This document shows positions 14,754-23,212 of a stretch of 23,253 bases of DNA, one piece after another (positions within the stretch are counted from its first letter, which is position 1; each line of letters begins with the position of its first letter). A program made the position numbers and the translations under genes. The notes under the pieces are model-generated. The model saw only the letters and a program-made list of their open reading frames with translations, did no database searches and was not told the origin of the DNA. This stretch comes from a virus. The stretch covers positions 1-23,253 of IMG/VR virus record IMGVR_UViG_3300025108_000398, one strand, 5' to 3'.

Positions 14754-15527
14754 ATGGCAGAGATTAGCTTAGCAGATGAGATTGTAGCACGAGCTACAGA
14801 TATACCTAGCATAGGTGGACGTAGTAAGAGCGCTAGTGGTATCATGTCTCGTAAGGTCATTGATGCTGGCTCTGAGGACTACGACATAGAAAGCTACATT
14901 GGTGACTATCTAAATACTATACGTGAAGAGCGTACTCCTATGTCGTTTGATGCTTATGATGCTGAGGATATTGATGCACGGGTAGATGCTATGGATGCAC
15001 AGGCTCAGAGTGGAGCTATGTCTGAGCTTACCAGTGGTACTTACTATCAAGAGAATGGCGCAATAGCACAGGGTAGCTATTACGATGTAGCTACACGTCT
15101 GTCTGGTGACCTTATGAATGACTTTGATCTAACTAAAGAACAGGCAGCAGGTCTTGTGGGTAACCTGGCGTATGAGACTGGTAACTTTAAGTACGCTCAA
15201 GAGATTACACCAACAGTAGAGGGTAGCCGTGGCGGGTATGGTATAGCTCAATGGACTGGACCTAGACGGAAAGCTTTTGAAAGCTGGGCAACTAGTCAAG
15301 GCTTAGACCTCTCTTCTTATGAAGCTAACTACGGGTATCTTAAAAAGGAATTAAGTAGTAAGGATGCTGTCATTGGTGACATTGGCATGAACACTATCGC
15401 TAAACTAAAAGAAGCAGGTACTGTTGAAGACGCCACAGAGCTTGTCAGTGAGTACTACTTACGTCCTGGGAAGCCCAATATAAATAAGCGGTTGAGTAGT
15501 GCTGCAGGCGTATACAGTCTATTATAA
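14754..15527 (+). CDS. Tail lysozyme / peptidoglycan hydrolase of the ejection apparatus
   Basis: A 257-aa protein. Residues 1-100 are an acidic N-terminal part with no recognised domain. Residues about 108-255 match the phage tail lysozyme pattern (Pfam Phage_lysozyme2 type): a helix ending GLVGNLAYETGNF with the expected catalytic Glu at about 141, then GGYGIAQWTGPRRKAFESWA at about 160-179, and a C-terminal helical part with VSEYYLRPGKPN. The family cleaves glycan strands so that the tail or ejected proteins can cross the cell wall at infection. In T7 this activity is a domain of the giant gp16; here it is a separate gene just before two giant proteins. The upstream spacer has only a weak purine-rich ribosome binding site. 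Confidence 0.85.
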   Translation: MAEISLADEIVARATDIPSIGGRSKSASGIMSRKVIDAGSEDYDIESYIGDYLNTIREERTPMSFDAYDAEDIDARVDAMDAQAQSGAMSELTSGTYYQENGAIAQGSYYDVATRLSGDLMNDFDLTKEQAAGLVGNLAYETGNFKYAQEITPTVEGSRGGYGIAQWTGPRRKAFESWATSQGLDLSSYEANYGYLKKELSSKDAVIGDIGMNTIAKLKEAGTVEDATELVSEYYLRPGKPNINKRLSSAAGVYSLL

Positions 15528-15543
15528 GATAAGGTAACACACA

Positions 15544-16113
15544 ATGTCTCAATTATTAAACGCCCCTATAGCAGGTCAATCCCTTACGGACACACCCAAG
15601 AACTACCCTTGGGAGCGTCCCGCTGAGATCTCTGACCCACGTGAGGCTATCAAGTTCCACATGGAAGGGTTAAGCTCCCCTGAGGCTCTCGACAATATAG
15701 TAGAGCTTATCCAAGTAGGTGTTCCTCTTCGTGCTCTATCTAAGACAGTATTAACTACTGCACAGATGGAGGGTATTCATTCTGTAGATGTTAGTCTTAT
15801 TATTGGTGATGTCATCTACGAAGAGCTAGTATCTATCGCTGAAGAGGCTGGCTTAGACTACACGACAGGCGATGAACCCTCTGAGTTTGAGATGCAAGAG
15901 AAAGAAGATAAACAAGTCCTCGCTCTATTACGTAAGAAGTTAGATGCTGTAGAGCCAGGGTCAGAAGCTGACGATGCAGGCGTAGAGACTATGCGTCAAG
16001 TAGAAGACATGCTGTCTGAGCCTCAAGACGAAGAACAACAAGACACAGAAGAAATGCCTATGATGGAAGCTCCCGTTGAGGAAGCACCACGTGGCTTGAT
16101 GGCAAGGGGTTAA
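15544..16113 (+). CDS. Probable virion protein, acidic C-terminal tail (unknown)
   Basis: A 189-aa acidic protein. The N-terminus reads MSQLLNAPIAGQSLTD, then NYPWERPAEISDPREA. Residues about 40-110 are helical and contain IHSVDVSLIIGDVIYEELVS. The last 70 residues are very rich in Glu, Asp, Gln and Met and look disordered. I recall similar 'L-x-A-P-I-P-G-x-S-L-T ... P-W-E-x-P' proteins from structural blocks of marine phages, of unknown function. Placement between the lysozyme and the two giant proteins suggests a virion component or assembly chaperone for them. AAGG at about ten bases upstream supports the ATG. Confidence 0.75.
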   Translation: MSQLLNAPIAGQSLTDTPKNYPWERPAEISDPREAIKFHMEGLSSPEALDNIVELIQVGVPLRALSKTVLTTAQMEGIHSVDVSLIIGDVIYEELVSIAEEAGLDYTTGDEPSEFEMQEKEDKQVLALLRKKLDAVEPGSEADDAGVETMRQVEDMLSEPQDEEQQDTEEMPMMEAPVEEAPRGLMARG

Positions 16114-16117
16114 TACT

Positions 16118-18607
16118 ATGGCAGCAGGATTTATGGCAGGCTTCGGCGCTACGATGTCTAAGCTAATTGAAGAAGATCGTCAGTACTACAGGGCTAAAGC
16201 GGAGAAACGTAAGGACTACTTGCAAACCTATGGTACAAAGGCTGTAGTAGACATTGAAGGTAAAGCAAATGATGCGCTAGCTGTAGCTAATCAGCTTCAA
16301 GACTTTGGTTTCTCTAAGGGGTTTGTAACTGGTATCACTAACAAGAGTGGCGTTAGAGGTATGTATGACTTCGCTCAGAATGTACTTAAGCGTACAGATC
16401 TAACGCCTGATGACATTAAAGAACTTGAAACCTCTGCCCTAGACTTTGTAAGTGATAACCCAGAGGAAGACTTAGAGACTGTGATTAATCGTGCGTATGG
16501 TCTTTACAAGTCTGAGTCAGATCCAGTTAAACGTAAGACGGGCATGTTGGGTGCTATGCTAGGCTTAGATGCTCAGGCTCTGGAAGACCAAGTTATTAAT
16601 GCTGACTATTATGGTGGCTACAGTGGTCAAGACTTAATTCGTATTGCCGCTAGCTCTGGACCTAAGGCAGGTAAACCTTTAGGTATTAAGCTACCACCTA
16701 AGCCTCTTAGCCCTACTGAGTACGGTCAGGTAAACAAGCTTGTAAACAGTACGTTTGATAACGCCATTGCGAGGCAGATAGATGAGCTAGGTGTGCTTGT
16801 AAAGCAAGGTGGGCCTGAGGTACAGAAGGTAATGGAAGAGCTAACGAAACTTCAGGATATTCAGAAGCTAGCAAAGTCAGACCCTAATTCGGCTATAAAT
16901 ACCTACCTTAAAGATTATGATACTAACGGAGAGTTCTTATCCTATCTACAGGGGCTTGAGAGTAATGGCCTTGGTAGGGTAAGTAGAAACTTCTTACTGG
17001 GTAAAGAAGTCATTGCTACCTTCAAGACACTATCTGGTGATCGGGCAGACGATGCCTCATTAGAAGGTAGGGGTGTGGAAATACCCACATTAAATACTAC
17101 ACCTCGTGGTAGCGAAGTTAATACTGTAGTAACTCCAATAACCTATACACAGGCCTCTGTACAAAAAGCTGTAGAAAACGGTGATATAAAAGTAGGCGAT
17201 ACTATTGCAGTTGATGGTAAAGAAATTGTAGTTAAACAAGGCTTTATTGATACTTATACTAAGGCTACACCTCCAGTAGATCCAGAACCTAAAGTAGACG
17301 CAGAGGCCGCAAGAATTGACGAAATCCGTGAACGACAACAGTCGGCTATGTCTGCTAGGTTCCAGAAGTGGATAGCACCCCTGATGACACCAGCAGTGGA
17401 TCAAGGCTACGGTAATACAAAGAGTGGTATGACTCCTTTCGGACCCATCTCATATACCAGTCTACCTATGGATGACGTACCAATAGATGATAGCTGGAAA
17501 GATAGCTCATACCTATTGCCAGAAGACGCTGATGCGTTGTCTGATGCTGTAATAGGAGGAGAGATAGTAGCTGGCTTCTTAAGTAAAACTAGTGACTTTG
17601 TAAACACTAAAGGCTATACCTATATGGACGTAGGTAAAGCGGGTTTAGCCAATGCTATGTCTACAGTTATAGACTTTGGTAGAGGTCTGTTTAACTCCTC
17701 AAAAGCAGACTCCTCTGAAGCATGGTCACGTCAACTACAGGAGAACGCAGAGCTTTACTCTGAGAGAGCAGCAGACATTGCCGCTATGGGTTGGAAGGAG
17801 TACATGCAACTCAATATAGGTGAGGAAGTTCCTGATGAAGTTGAGGCAGAGGTTAAGTCTGGTTTCTTTGACTGGTTTACAGGTCCAGAAAATCCTATTG
17901 GTTCTTTGATGGAAATGATTGGTGTAGGAACAGAGGCCGCAGATGGAGAGAAGAAAACTAACTCTGAAATAATTGCTGCCGCTAGGGGGATGTTATCAGA
18001 CGAAGCTAATGCACGTATTGACGCTGGTACAAACATCATTGAGCAGAGTAGAGAAGAGTTTACCCCAGAGTTCCCTGGAGATGTACCCGATAACTTAGAG
18101 GAAGCCACAACAGAGTCCATATCAAAAGCATTAAGGTTCTTGACTGAGTTGCCTGATAGGATTCATCAGTCCCTGTTTGATACTCAAGATATGATAAATG
18201 CCTCTATAGCATCCCTCTTTGAGGAGACATTAGGGGAACGTATTATGAAGAGCAAAGGGCAAAAGAATAGGGTAGTAGCTTTACAAGCCCTTAAAGATAA
18301 GATCACTGAGATGCGTAAAGCAGCAGAGGCAGAGGATTCTGTAGACACTGAACCTTCTGCAGCGGAAGATGGGTTTGTTCCAAGGTTCCCTGGAGATACA
18401 CGACAGCAACAGGCTATGGTGGCCCGAGACAACAAAGTTGAGCCTCTGGTAAGAAGGCCTAAGAAACCTAAAGAGATGACATCAAGCGATAAGGCACGTC
18501 TTAAAAGAGCACAGAAAGCTAACGAACTAAGTGGTGACTCAGGCTTGCTGAATATGCTAGTTGAAAAGTATGGCTCAGTTATAGTACAAAAAGAGATGGG
18601 TCTGTAA
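16118..18607 (+). CDS. Large internal virion / ejection-type protein (829 aa)
   Basis: Mostly helical and charged, with no signal peptide. It begins with an amphipathic Gly/Ala/Met-rich stretch (AAGFMAGFGATMSKLIEE). Near 350-390 there is a small beta-type insert (GDIKVGDTIAVDGKEIVVKQ). Residues about 425-480 are Pro-rich and extended. The C-terminal third is helical and ends in basic clusters (VRRPKKPKE). Two copies of an F-x-P-x-F-P-G-D motif flank part of the C-terminal third. Size, composition and position between the tail lysozyme and the 1196-aa protein suggest an ejection protein like the T7 gp15/gp16 group, but no family is recognised. The AAGGGG used for initiation lies in the end of the previous gene, and its own stop directly abuts the next ATG. 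Confidence 0.7.
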   Translation: MAAGFMAGFGATMSKLIEEDRQYYRAKAEKRKDYLQTYGTKAVVDIEGKANDALAVANQLQDFGFSKGFVTGITNKSGVRGMYDFAQNVLKRTDLTPDDIKELETSALDFVSDNPEEDLETVINRAYGLYKSESDPVKRKTGMLGAMLGLDAQALEDQVINADYYGGYSGQDLIRIAASSGPKAGKPLGIKLPPKPLSPTEYGQVNKLVNSTFDNAIARQIDELGVLVKQGGPEVQKVMEELTKLQDIQKLAKSDPNSAINTYLKDYDTNGEFLSYLQGLESNGLGRVSRNFLLGKEVIATFKTLSGDRADDASLEGRGVEIPTLNTTPRGSEVNTVVTPITYTQASVQKAVENGDIKVGDTIAVDGKEIVVKQGFIDTYTKATPPVDPEPKVDAEAARIDEIRERQQSAMSARFQKWIAPLMTPAVDQGYGNTKSGMTPFGPISYTSLPMDDVPIDDSWKDSSYLLPEDADALSDAVIGGEIVAGFLSKTSDFVNTKGYTYMDVGKAGLANAMSTVIDFGRGLFNSSKADSSEAWSRQLQENAELYSERAADIAAMGWKEYMQLNIGEEVPDEVEAEVKSGFFDWFTGPENPIGSLMEMIGVGTEAADGEKKTNSEIIAAARGMLSDEANARIDAGTNIIEQSREEFTPEFPGDVPDNLEEATTESISKALRFLTELPDRIHQSLFDTQDMINASIASLFEETLGERIMKSKGQKNRVVALQALKDKITEMRKAAEAEDSVDTEPSAAEDGFVPRFPGDTRQQQAMVARDNKVEPLVRRPKKPKEMTSSDKARLKRAQKANELSGDSGLLNMLVEKYGSVIVQKEMGL

Positions 18608-21600
18608 ATGGATAGCTCTGCTCTGTTCAATAAGGCGTTAGCTAATAATGTAGAGGTTAAGCCTGAAGAGGAAGATGATGCTCAGAGTCTTTTTAATAAG
18701 GCTATGGCTGCTAATGTAAATGGTAGAGTAGACACTCAGACTGACGATATGTTAGAGCCGGGTGCTGACCCTGAAGGTGTGCGTGATCTGACTAGAGATG
18801 ATGTGTACAGTAGGATTGCACCCTACATGAAAGACCACTTTGGCATGACTGAAGATAAGCATGGCAGAGATAAAGTAGTTGACTCTTACGTTAACCACAT
18901 GCGTAAGTTTAGCTTTGGTCAGTCAGTAACTACCTTTGAGGAGCTTGCCTACCTGAATAAGATTAAAGGTACAGAAAATAAAGCTGAACGTACTAGACTT
19001 ATGAATCAAGCAGCCTCAGCCTACGACACCTTTGACTCTATGAAGGGTGCTTTCTCTGAGGGTACTTCTTCTATGGAGAAGCTTGACGCTGTAGGTGACT
19101 ACGCCCGTGCCTTAATCGTAGACCCTATGTGGTTGGTGGGGCTAGGTGTAGGTAAGCTTGCAGGTATGGGAGCCAGTAAAGCTGCAGGTCAAGTAGCTAA
19201 ACAAGCAGCACGATCATATGCTTTAGACATAGTTAAAAAGAAAGGCGCTTCAGAGGGAGCAAGACAGGCTGTACAACAACAAGAACGTATAGCAGCAAAC
19301 AAGCTGATGACTAGTGCATCCCTTAAGTCTGGAGCAAAAACAGCAGAGCAACAAACTTTTCTAGCGGCTACTAAACAGGCTGCACGTAGAGAAGCTATTG
19401 GCGTAGGTCTTACAGACACTGTAGCTGGCGTTGGTATGGACGCTATCTATCAAAACATTATGGATGACGTAGACCTACAAGATGGTTACAACATGATGCA
19501 AGGTGGCTTTGCTGCTGCTGGTGGTGCTATAGGTCTTGGCGTAGGCTACTCTTTCGCACGTGGATTTAACTTAGATGAAGCAGACCTATCTTCTCTGGGG
19601 GCCATGCGTTTCTATCAGGCACAAGAACACCTAGCTAATGCTCGTAAGATAGCAGGTGAGCCATCACAAACCCTAGACGATTTAGATATGGATGGCTTTG
19701 AGGCTAGTCTAACTGGTTTCCGTGATATGATGGAGACCCTAAAAGATAAAGCTGCACGAGGTGTACCACTACGGGAAGTAGAACAAGGCGACTATATCCC
19801 TGATGACTTAGTATGGCAAGACGCTTTCTTTAAGGGTATATCTACTAGCCTAGCTGACAACGGTATCAAGTACTGGACCAAGCGTGACCCTCAGGACGGA
19901 TTCCTGAACTGGATGAGTGACCTTATGGTAGCCATGCCAAACAATGTAAAGGCTCAGTTATCAGACATCTTTGATGATACGCTTGGTGCAAACGTAGATC
20001 TTTACAAAGGCAAGAAGCTATTTGAACAAGCTACTATCAAAGACGCAGATGGCAATACCATAACAGGTACAGCCTTAGACTTGGTAGCTAGTGAGATCAG
20101 TGACGCCGCTAAGAAGATGGCTATTGTGCGTAATGCATCTAGCGTGTTCAACAAGATACGTGAGATCAAACCAGACGCAGAAGCAGGGGAATTGATAGAA
20201 GAACTTATCAAGGTTGAAACCCCCGGCGTTACAACTAAAGTACGTGAAGGTATACTAGGTACTGCTAACTACATGCAGCGTAACCTTATTCGTATGCTCG
20301 TTACACACCCTGGTACTACTGCACTTAACTTGGTTGGTTGGTCTACTGCTAGTTCTATGCAGAGCGCTACTGATATTGTGCGTGGTACTCTCTTTGGTGG
20401 GGCTGCTATTCTTAACGCTGCTATGTTTAATAGGGAAGGCGCTGCTAGCTACGCTAAGAAGGCAGGTCTTATGTTCTCCCTGCAGAAACAAAAAGCTCGT
20501 AACTTACTAGACCCTAACATGACTTACGAAGCCTTCCAAGACATACTGGCATTTAATCCTCAGGCTCAAAAAGATATGCTGCGCTACATGGCAGGTGGTG
20601 TTGATATAGAGGAGCTGTCCCGTAAGCTACAACTAGAAGAGTTCTCAGAGGTAGCGAGTGAGGCTCTGGGTGATGGCGCAGTAAATACCATTAGCCGTAA
20701 TAAACTAGATAAGATTATGGATAAGATCCAGCTTGTCTATGGTGTTAAGCTACAGGACGTTGCTACTAAGTCTCAAGAGTTTATGTATGCCGTAGATAAA
20801 CAGATGCGTATTAAATATAACATGTCATATAAGGAGTTCTTACAAGACCCTGACATGTGGAAGAAGATGATGGGGGATGACTACGCTGAAGTAATAAGTG
20901 CCGCATCTCAAGACGCACTGCGTAATGTATTCTCTAAGAGTTATGCTGACTCCAGTACAACTCTAGGTAAGATTGCTGGCATGGTTGAGGAGGTAAGCCG
21001 ACTACCTCTCGTTGGAGCTATGATACCATTCGGGCAGTTCTTTAACAACACTATTGCACACATGATGGACCACTCTGGTATAAGCCTTACGCACAGGATC
21101 TTTATGGGTGGTACACGGGACGTAGGAGATCTAGCTAGCAAGACAGCTGTGGGTATTTCTTTTATAGGTGCAGCCTACAACTACGAAAAAGATTACCTAG
21201 AAGAGGGTCTTCAATGGTATCAATCTAGGTCTTCTGATGGGTCTATTCGTAACCGTCTGTATGACTTCCCATACATATTCTACAAGGCTATTGGGCGTAT
21301 GGCTGCTCACATTGACAAAGACGGTACAGTACCTGAAGAAACCTTTAGAGAGATCGTGACTGTGCTAGGTCCAGGGAACATGACCCGTCAGCTTGATGAT
21401 ACGATCAAGGGTTCTTTCGACTTGCTAGTGGAAGCTATGACAACAGAAGATATTGAGGTCAAAGAAGCTTTGATTAAAGTTATCCAAGGCTCTACATCTA
21501 TGTACGCCTCAGGCTATACTCGTTTCCTAGACCCTGTTAACTTGACTGCAGCTATGGTTAAGGGTGATGCATATGTAGCACCAGATCGTAAGCAAGGCTC

Positions 21601-22198
21601 TGAGTGGGTTAACAAGTCTGTTAGATACGCAGATGAGTTGCTGGAGTCTATGGAGCTATACACAAAGCCGGGTGAGAAGTACAACGCTATCACTACGGAC
21701 AGAGCACAAGTACCAATAAGTAAGGTCTTTGGTATACGATTCAATAATGCGTTATCTAGTACAGAGAAAGCGTTTGGTGAGGCTGGTATACCCAACTGGA
21801 AGACTGACATAAGATCATCTATTCCTGAGGCTCGTAACGATGTACAGCGTATCATTGCCCCTGTACTTGAGTATGAGTTTGCGGCTCTTATAGAGTCTAC
21901 TAAGTGGAAATCAGGTACACCAGCGCAGCGTAAGAGCTACATATACCAGCGCATAAGAGAGAGTAAAGCTCTAGTAAAAGATATCCTTTCTTCGTCCTTT
22001 GACCCCAAGGATACACGTACCCTGATGCTGTTTAAATTAGGGGCTGGGGAGTACGCCAATAAGGCTAGGCTGAAGCAGTACGCTAAGGAGTTTGGTATTG
22101 AAAAAGATCTAAATGAGCTAGAGGATCATCAGCTAAAACTCTTTGTTGGTTTCGTTGAGGTAAGGGAAGACCAACGATTAATAGACGAAAAGAAATAA
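18608..22198 (+). CDS. Giant internal virion / ejection-type protein (1196 aa)
   Basis: The last and longest gene of the late operon, starting at the base after the previous stop. Residues 3-40 contain two copies of LFNKA-[LM]-A-x-N-V, 22 residues apart. Residues about 155-200 and 265-320 are Gly/Ala-rich hydrophobic helices (WLVGLGVGKLAGMGASKAAG; GGFAAAGGAIGLGVGYSFAR) that could enter a membrane. The centre holds LVTHPGTTALNLVGWSTASS and GTLFGGAAILNAAMF (about 560-610) and then LPLVGAMIPFGQFFNNTIAH (about 798-817). I know such phrases from giant structural proteins of marine podoviruses. The rest is helical and charged. The likely role is a channel or chaperone protein ejected with DNA across the envelope. 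No lytic enzyme domain is seen here, which fits the free-standing lysozyme upstream. Confidence 0.75.
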   Translation: MDSSALFNKALANNVEVKPEEEDDAQSLFNKAMAANVNGRVDTQTDDMLEPGADPEGVRDLTRDDVYSRIAPYMKDHFGMTEDKHGRDKVVDSYVNHMRKFSFGQSVTTFEELAYLNKIKGTENKAERTRLMNQAASAYDTFDSMKGAFSEGTSSMEKLDAVGDYARALIVDPMWLVGLGVGKLAGMGASKAAGQVAKQAARSYALDIVKKKGASEGARQAVQQQERIAANKLMTSASLKSGAKTAEQQTFLAATKQAARREAIGVGLTDTVAGVGMDAIYQNIMDDVDLQDGYNMMQGGFAAAGGAIGLGVGYSFARGFNLDEADLSSLGAMRFYQAQEHLANARKIAGEPSQTLDDLDMDGFEASLTGFRDMMETLKDKAARGVPLREVEQGDYIPDDLVWQDAFFKGISTSLADNGIKYWTKRDPQDGFLNWMSDLMVAMPNNVKAQLSDIFDDTLGANVDLYKGKKLFEQATIKDADGNTITGTALDLVASEISDAAKKMAIVRNASSVFNKIREIKPDAEAGELIEELIKVETPGVTTKVREGILGTANYMQRNLIRMLVTHPGTTALNLVGWSTASSMQSATDIVRGTLFGGAAILNAAMFNREGAASYAKKAGLMFSLQKQKARNLLDPNMTYEAFQDILAFNPQAQKDMLRYMAGGVDIEELSRKLQLEEFSEVASEALGDGAVNTISRNKLDKIMDKIQLVYGVKLQDVATKSQEFMYAVDKQMRIKYNMSYKEFLQDPDMWKKMMGDDYAEVISAASQDALRNVFSKSYADSSTTLGKIAGMVEEVSRLPLVGAMIPFGQFFNNTIAHMMDHSGISLTHRIFMGGTRDVGDLASKTAVGISFIGAAYNYEKDYLEEGLQWYQSRSSDGSIRNRLYDFPYIFYKAIGRMAAHIDKDGTVPEETFREIVTVLGPGNMTRQLDDTIKGSFDLLVEAMTTEDIEVKEALIKVIQGSTSMYASGYTRFLDPVNLTAAMVKGDAYVAPDRKQGSEWVNKSVRYADELLESMELYTKPGEKYNAITTDRAQVPISKVFGIRFNNALSSTEKAFGEAGIPNWKTDIRSSIPEARNDVQRIIAPVLEYEFAALIESTKWKSGTPAQRKSYIYQRIRESKALVKDILSSSFDPKDTRTLMLFKLGAGEYANKARLKQYAKEFGIEKDLNELEDHQLKLFVGFVEVREDQRLIDEKK
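18623..18721 (+). repeat. Duplicated LFNKA motif at the N-terminus of the giant protein
   Basis: LFNKALANNV (from 18623) and LFNKAMAANV (from 18689) are 66 bases apart, with an acidic linker (EEEDDAQ) between. They look like two copies of a short docking peptide. Confidence 0.8.
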
Positions 22199-22200
22199 AA

Positions 22201-22226
22201 AGAGGGGAGCGATTAAGCTCCCCTTT
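22201..22226. terminator. Bidirectional intrinsic terminator between convergent genes
   Basis: GGGGAGC (22204-22210) pairs with GCTCCCC (22217-22223) around a six-base loop, extended by AGA/TTT outside. Going right the stem is followed by TTTCTAGTTTT. Going left (minus strand) it is followed by TCTTTTTATTT. It sits directly between the stop of the 1196-aa gene and the stop of the minus-strand gene. Confidence 0.88.
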
Positions 22227-22232
22227 CTAGTT

Positions 22233-22442
22233 TTACTGTATGCCGTGCTTGTCCATACAATGCTTAGCCCATAGCACAGCTTCTTGTAGAGCCTTGATAG
22301 CGTGGTCTCGTTCATCAGAAGAGTATAAGTTATACACTATGTAGTCAGATGTAGTGGTGTACATCTTATCTATCTCAGTGATGAACTCTCTCTTCTTCAG
22401 TGCGATGAAACGCTTAGCTTCTTCTTCTATATTAAGTACCAT
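22233..22442 (-). CDS. Small helical protein, candidate Acb2/Tad1-hairpin-like cyclic-nucleotide sponge
   Basis: A 69-aa protein from the ATG at 22442. An upstream in-frame TTG at 22454 gives four more residues but has no ribosome binding site, while GGGG lies about five bases before the ATG. It is predicted as two helices: an N-terminal one (IEEEAKRFIALKKREFITEI) and a C-terminal one (DERDHAIKALQEAVLWAKHC). The second matches the pattern S-x-E-R-x-x-A-[IL]-x-x-L-[EQ]-[EQ]-A-V-x-W-A that I know from the helical hairpin of Acb2-type anti-CBASS proteins, which bind cyclic di- and trinucleotides as hexamers. The usual F-x-Y-H-x-P stretch at the N-terminus is absent, so the call is tentative. It has its own promoter and shares a terminator with the late operon. 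Confidence 0.6.
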   Translation of the reverse strand: MVLNIEEEAKRFIALKKREFITEIDKMYTTTSDYIVYNLYSSDERDHAIKALQEAVLWAKHCMDKHGIQ

Positions 22443-22471
22443 AACACGCCCCAAACAATGTTAACTAGGGC

Positions 22472-22500
22472 AGTTTAACATATGCATGTGATACTGTCAA
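22472..22500 (-). promoter_or_regulatory. Sigma70-type promoter with extended -10 (P2, minus strand)
   Basis: Read on the minus strand: TTGACA (22500-22495), a 17-base spacer, TAAACT (22477-22472), with TG at 22480-22479 as an extended -10. It would start transcription near 22465 and serve the 69-aa gene. The upstream TAAGCC before TTGACA and the distance to TGTTA match promoter P1. Confidence 0.7.
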
Positions 22501-22518
22501 GGCTTAACTACAAGCCTT
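22499..22518. repeat. 7-bp inverted repeat at the 3' end of phoH
   Basis: AAGGCTT (22499-22505) and AAGCCTT (22512-22518) form a perfect stem with a six-base loop. The stop codon of phoH lies within it, and its outer edge overlaps the -35 box of promoter P2. No U-run follows on the minus strand, so termination would be weak. Confidence 0.7.
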
Positions 22519-23212
22519 CCTTCATAAACACCTTGACCCACTCAGCGCAGATCCCACTACGTACAATGTCATCAATGCCAAACTCTACTACGGGAACATC
22601 TAGCATGTGCTTCTTAGCTAGGTGTATGATCTTAGCTAGACCAGACGTACCCTTCAAGTCAGACTGTTGTATGTCACCATTGAGGACGATAGTGCTACCC
22701 TCACCTACACGTGTCAACAACATCTTGATCTCTGGTATGTCTATGTTCTGTGCTTCGTCTACAATAATGAACGCATTGTCAAAGCTACGTCCACGCATCA
22801 ACGCTAGTGTAGCTACTTCAATGTTACCGTTCTTTACACCTGTATCAACAGCGCCCCTACCTAAGTGTTTAATCAGTACGTCTAGCACAGGCAGCGCCCA
22901 AGGTTGTGCTTTCTCTTCTAGTGTACCGGGTAGGAACCCAATGTCTTTACCTACAGCTACGTGAGGACGTGTGATAACAATCTTGTCAATCTCTTTGCGT
23001 GTGTACAAGTCTGCTGCACATGTAGCTGTAACGTAAGTCTTACCTGTACCAGCAGGGCCAAGTATTAGCACCTGCTTGCTAGAGGCAATGGCGTTGATTA
23101 GCTTACATTGATTGTCAGTCTTAGGTACTATGCCAGAGGTAGGCTTGCTAGCTGCACCCTTGTAGGTTGTCTTACGGCGGGTACGTCTTGGTTTAACTAA
23201 TTCTTCTTGCAC
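22508..23212 (-). CDS. phoH: PhoH-family ATPase
   Basis: A 234-aa P-loop ATPase of the PhoH family. The N-terminus is basic (KPRRTRRKTTYK). Walker A is GPAGTGKT at 52-59. A conserved ITRPHVAVGKDIGFLPGTLE follows at about 80-99, and Walker B is FIIVDEAQ at 148-155. The segment GDIQQSDLKGTSGLA near 190 matches the usual G-D-x-x-Q-x-D family motif. Length is normal for phage PhoH, which lacks the extra N-terminal domains of some bacterial forms. Cellular role is unsettled; it is tied to phosphate stress in bacteria and to RNA helicase or RNase activities in some members. phoH is common in marine phages. The start is a GTG at 23212, with GGAG seven bases upstream, because an in-frame stop lies only a few codons before it. 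Confidence 0.95.
   Translation of the reverse strand: MQEELVKPRRTRRKTTYKGAASKPTSGIVPKTDNQCKLINAIASSKQVLILGPAGTGKTYVTATCAADLYTRKEIDKIVITRPHVAVGKDIGFLPGTLEEKAQPWALPVLDVLIKHLGRGAVDTGVKNGNIEVATLALMRGRSFDNAFIIVDEAQNIDIPEIKMLLTRVGEGSTIVLNGDIQQSDLKGTSGLAKIIHLAKKHMLDVPVVEFGIDDIVRSGICAEWVKVFMKEGL

Noticed and set aside
22482-22964. Open frame of 160 codons on the plus strand over phoH
   Set aside because: It is antisense to a PhoH gene with intact Walker motifs, and its translation is Ser/Thr/Pro-rich shadow sequence.
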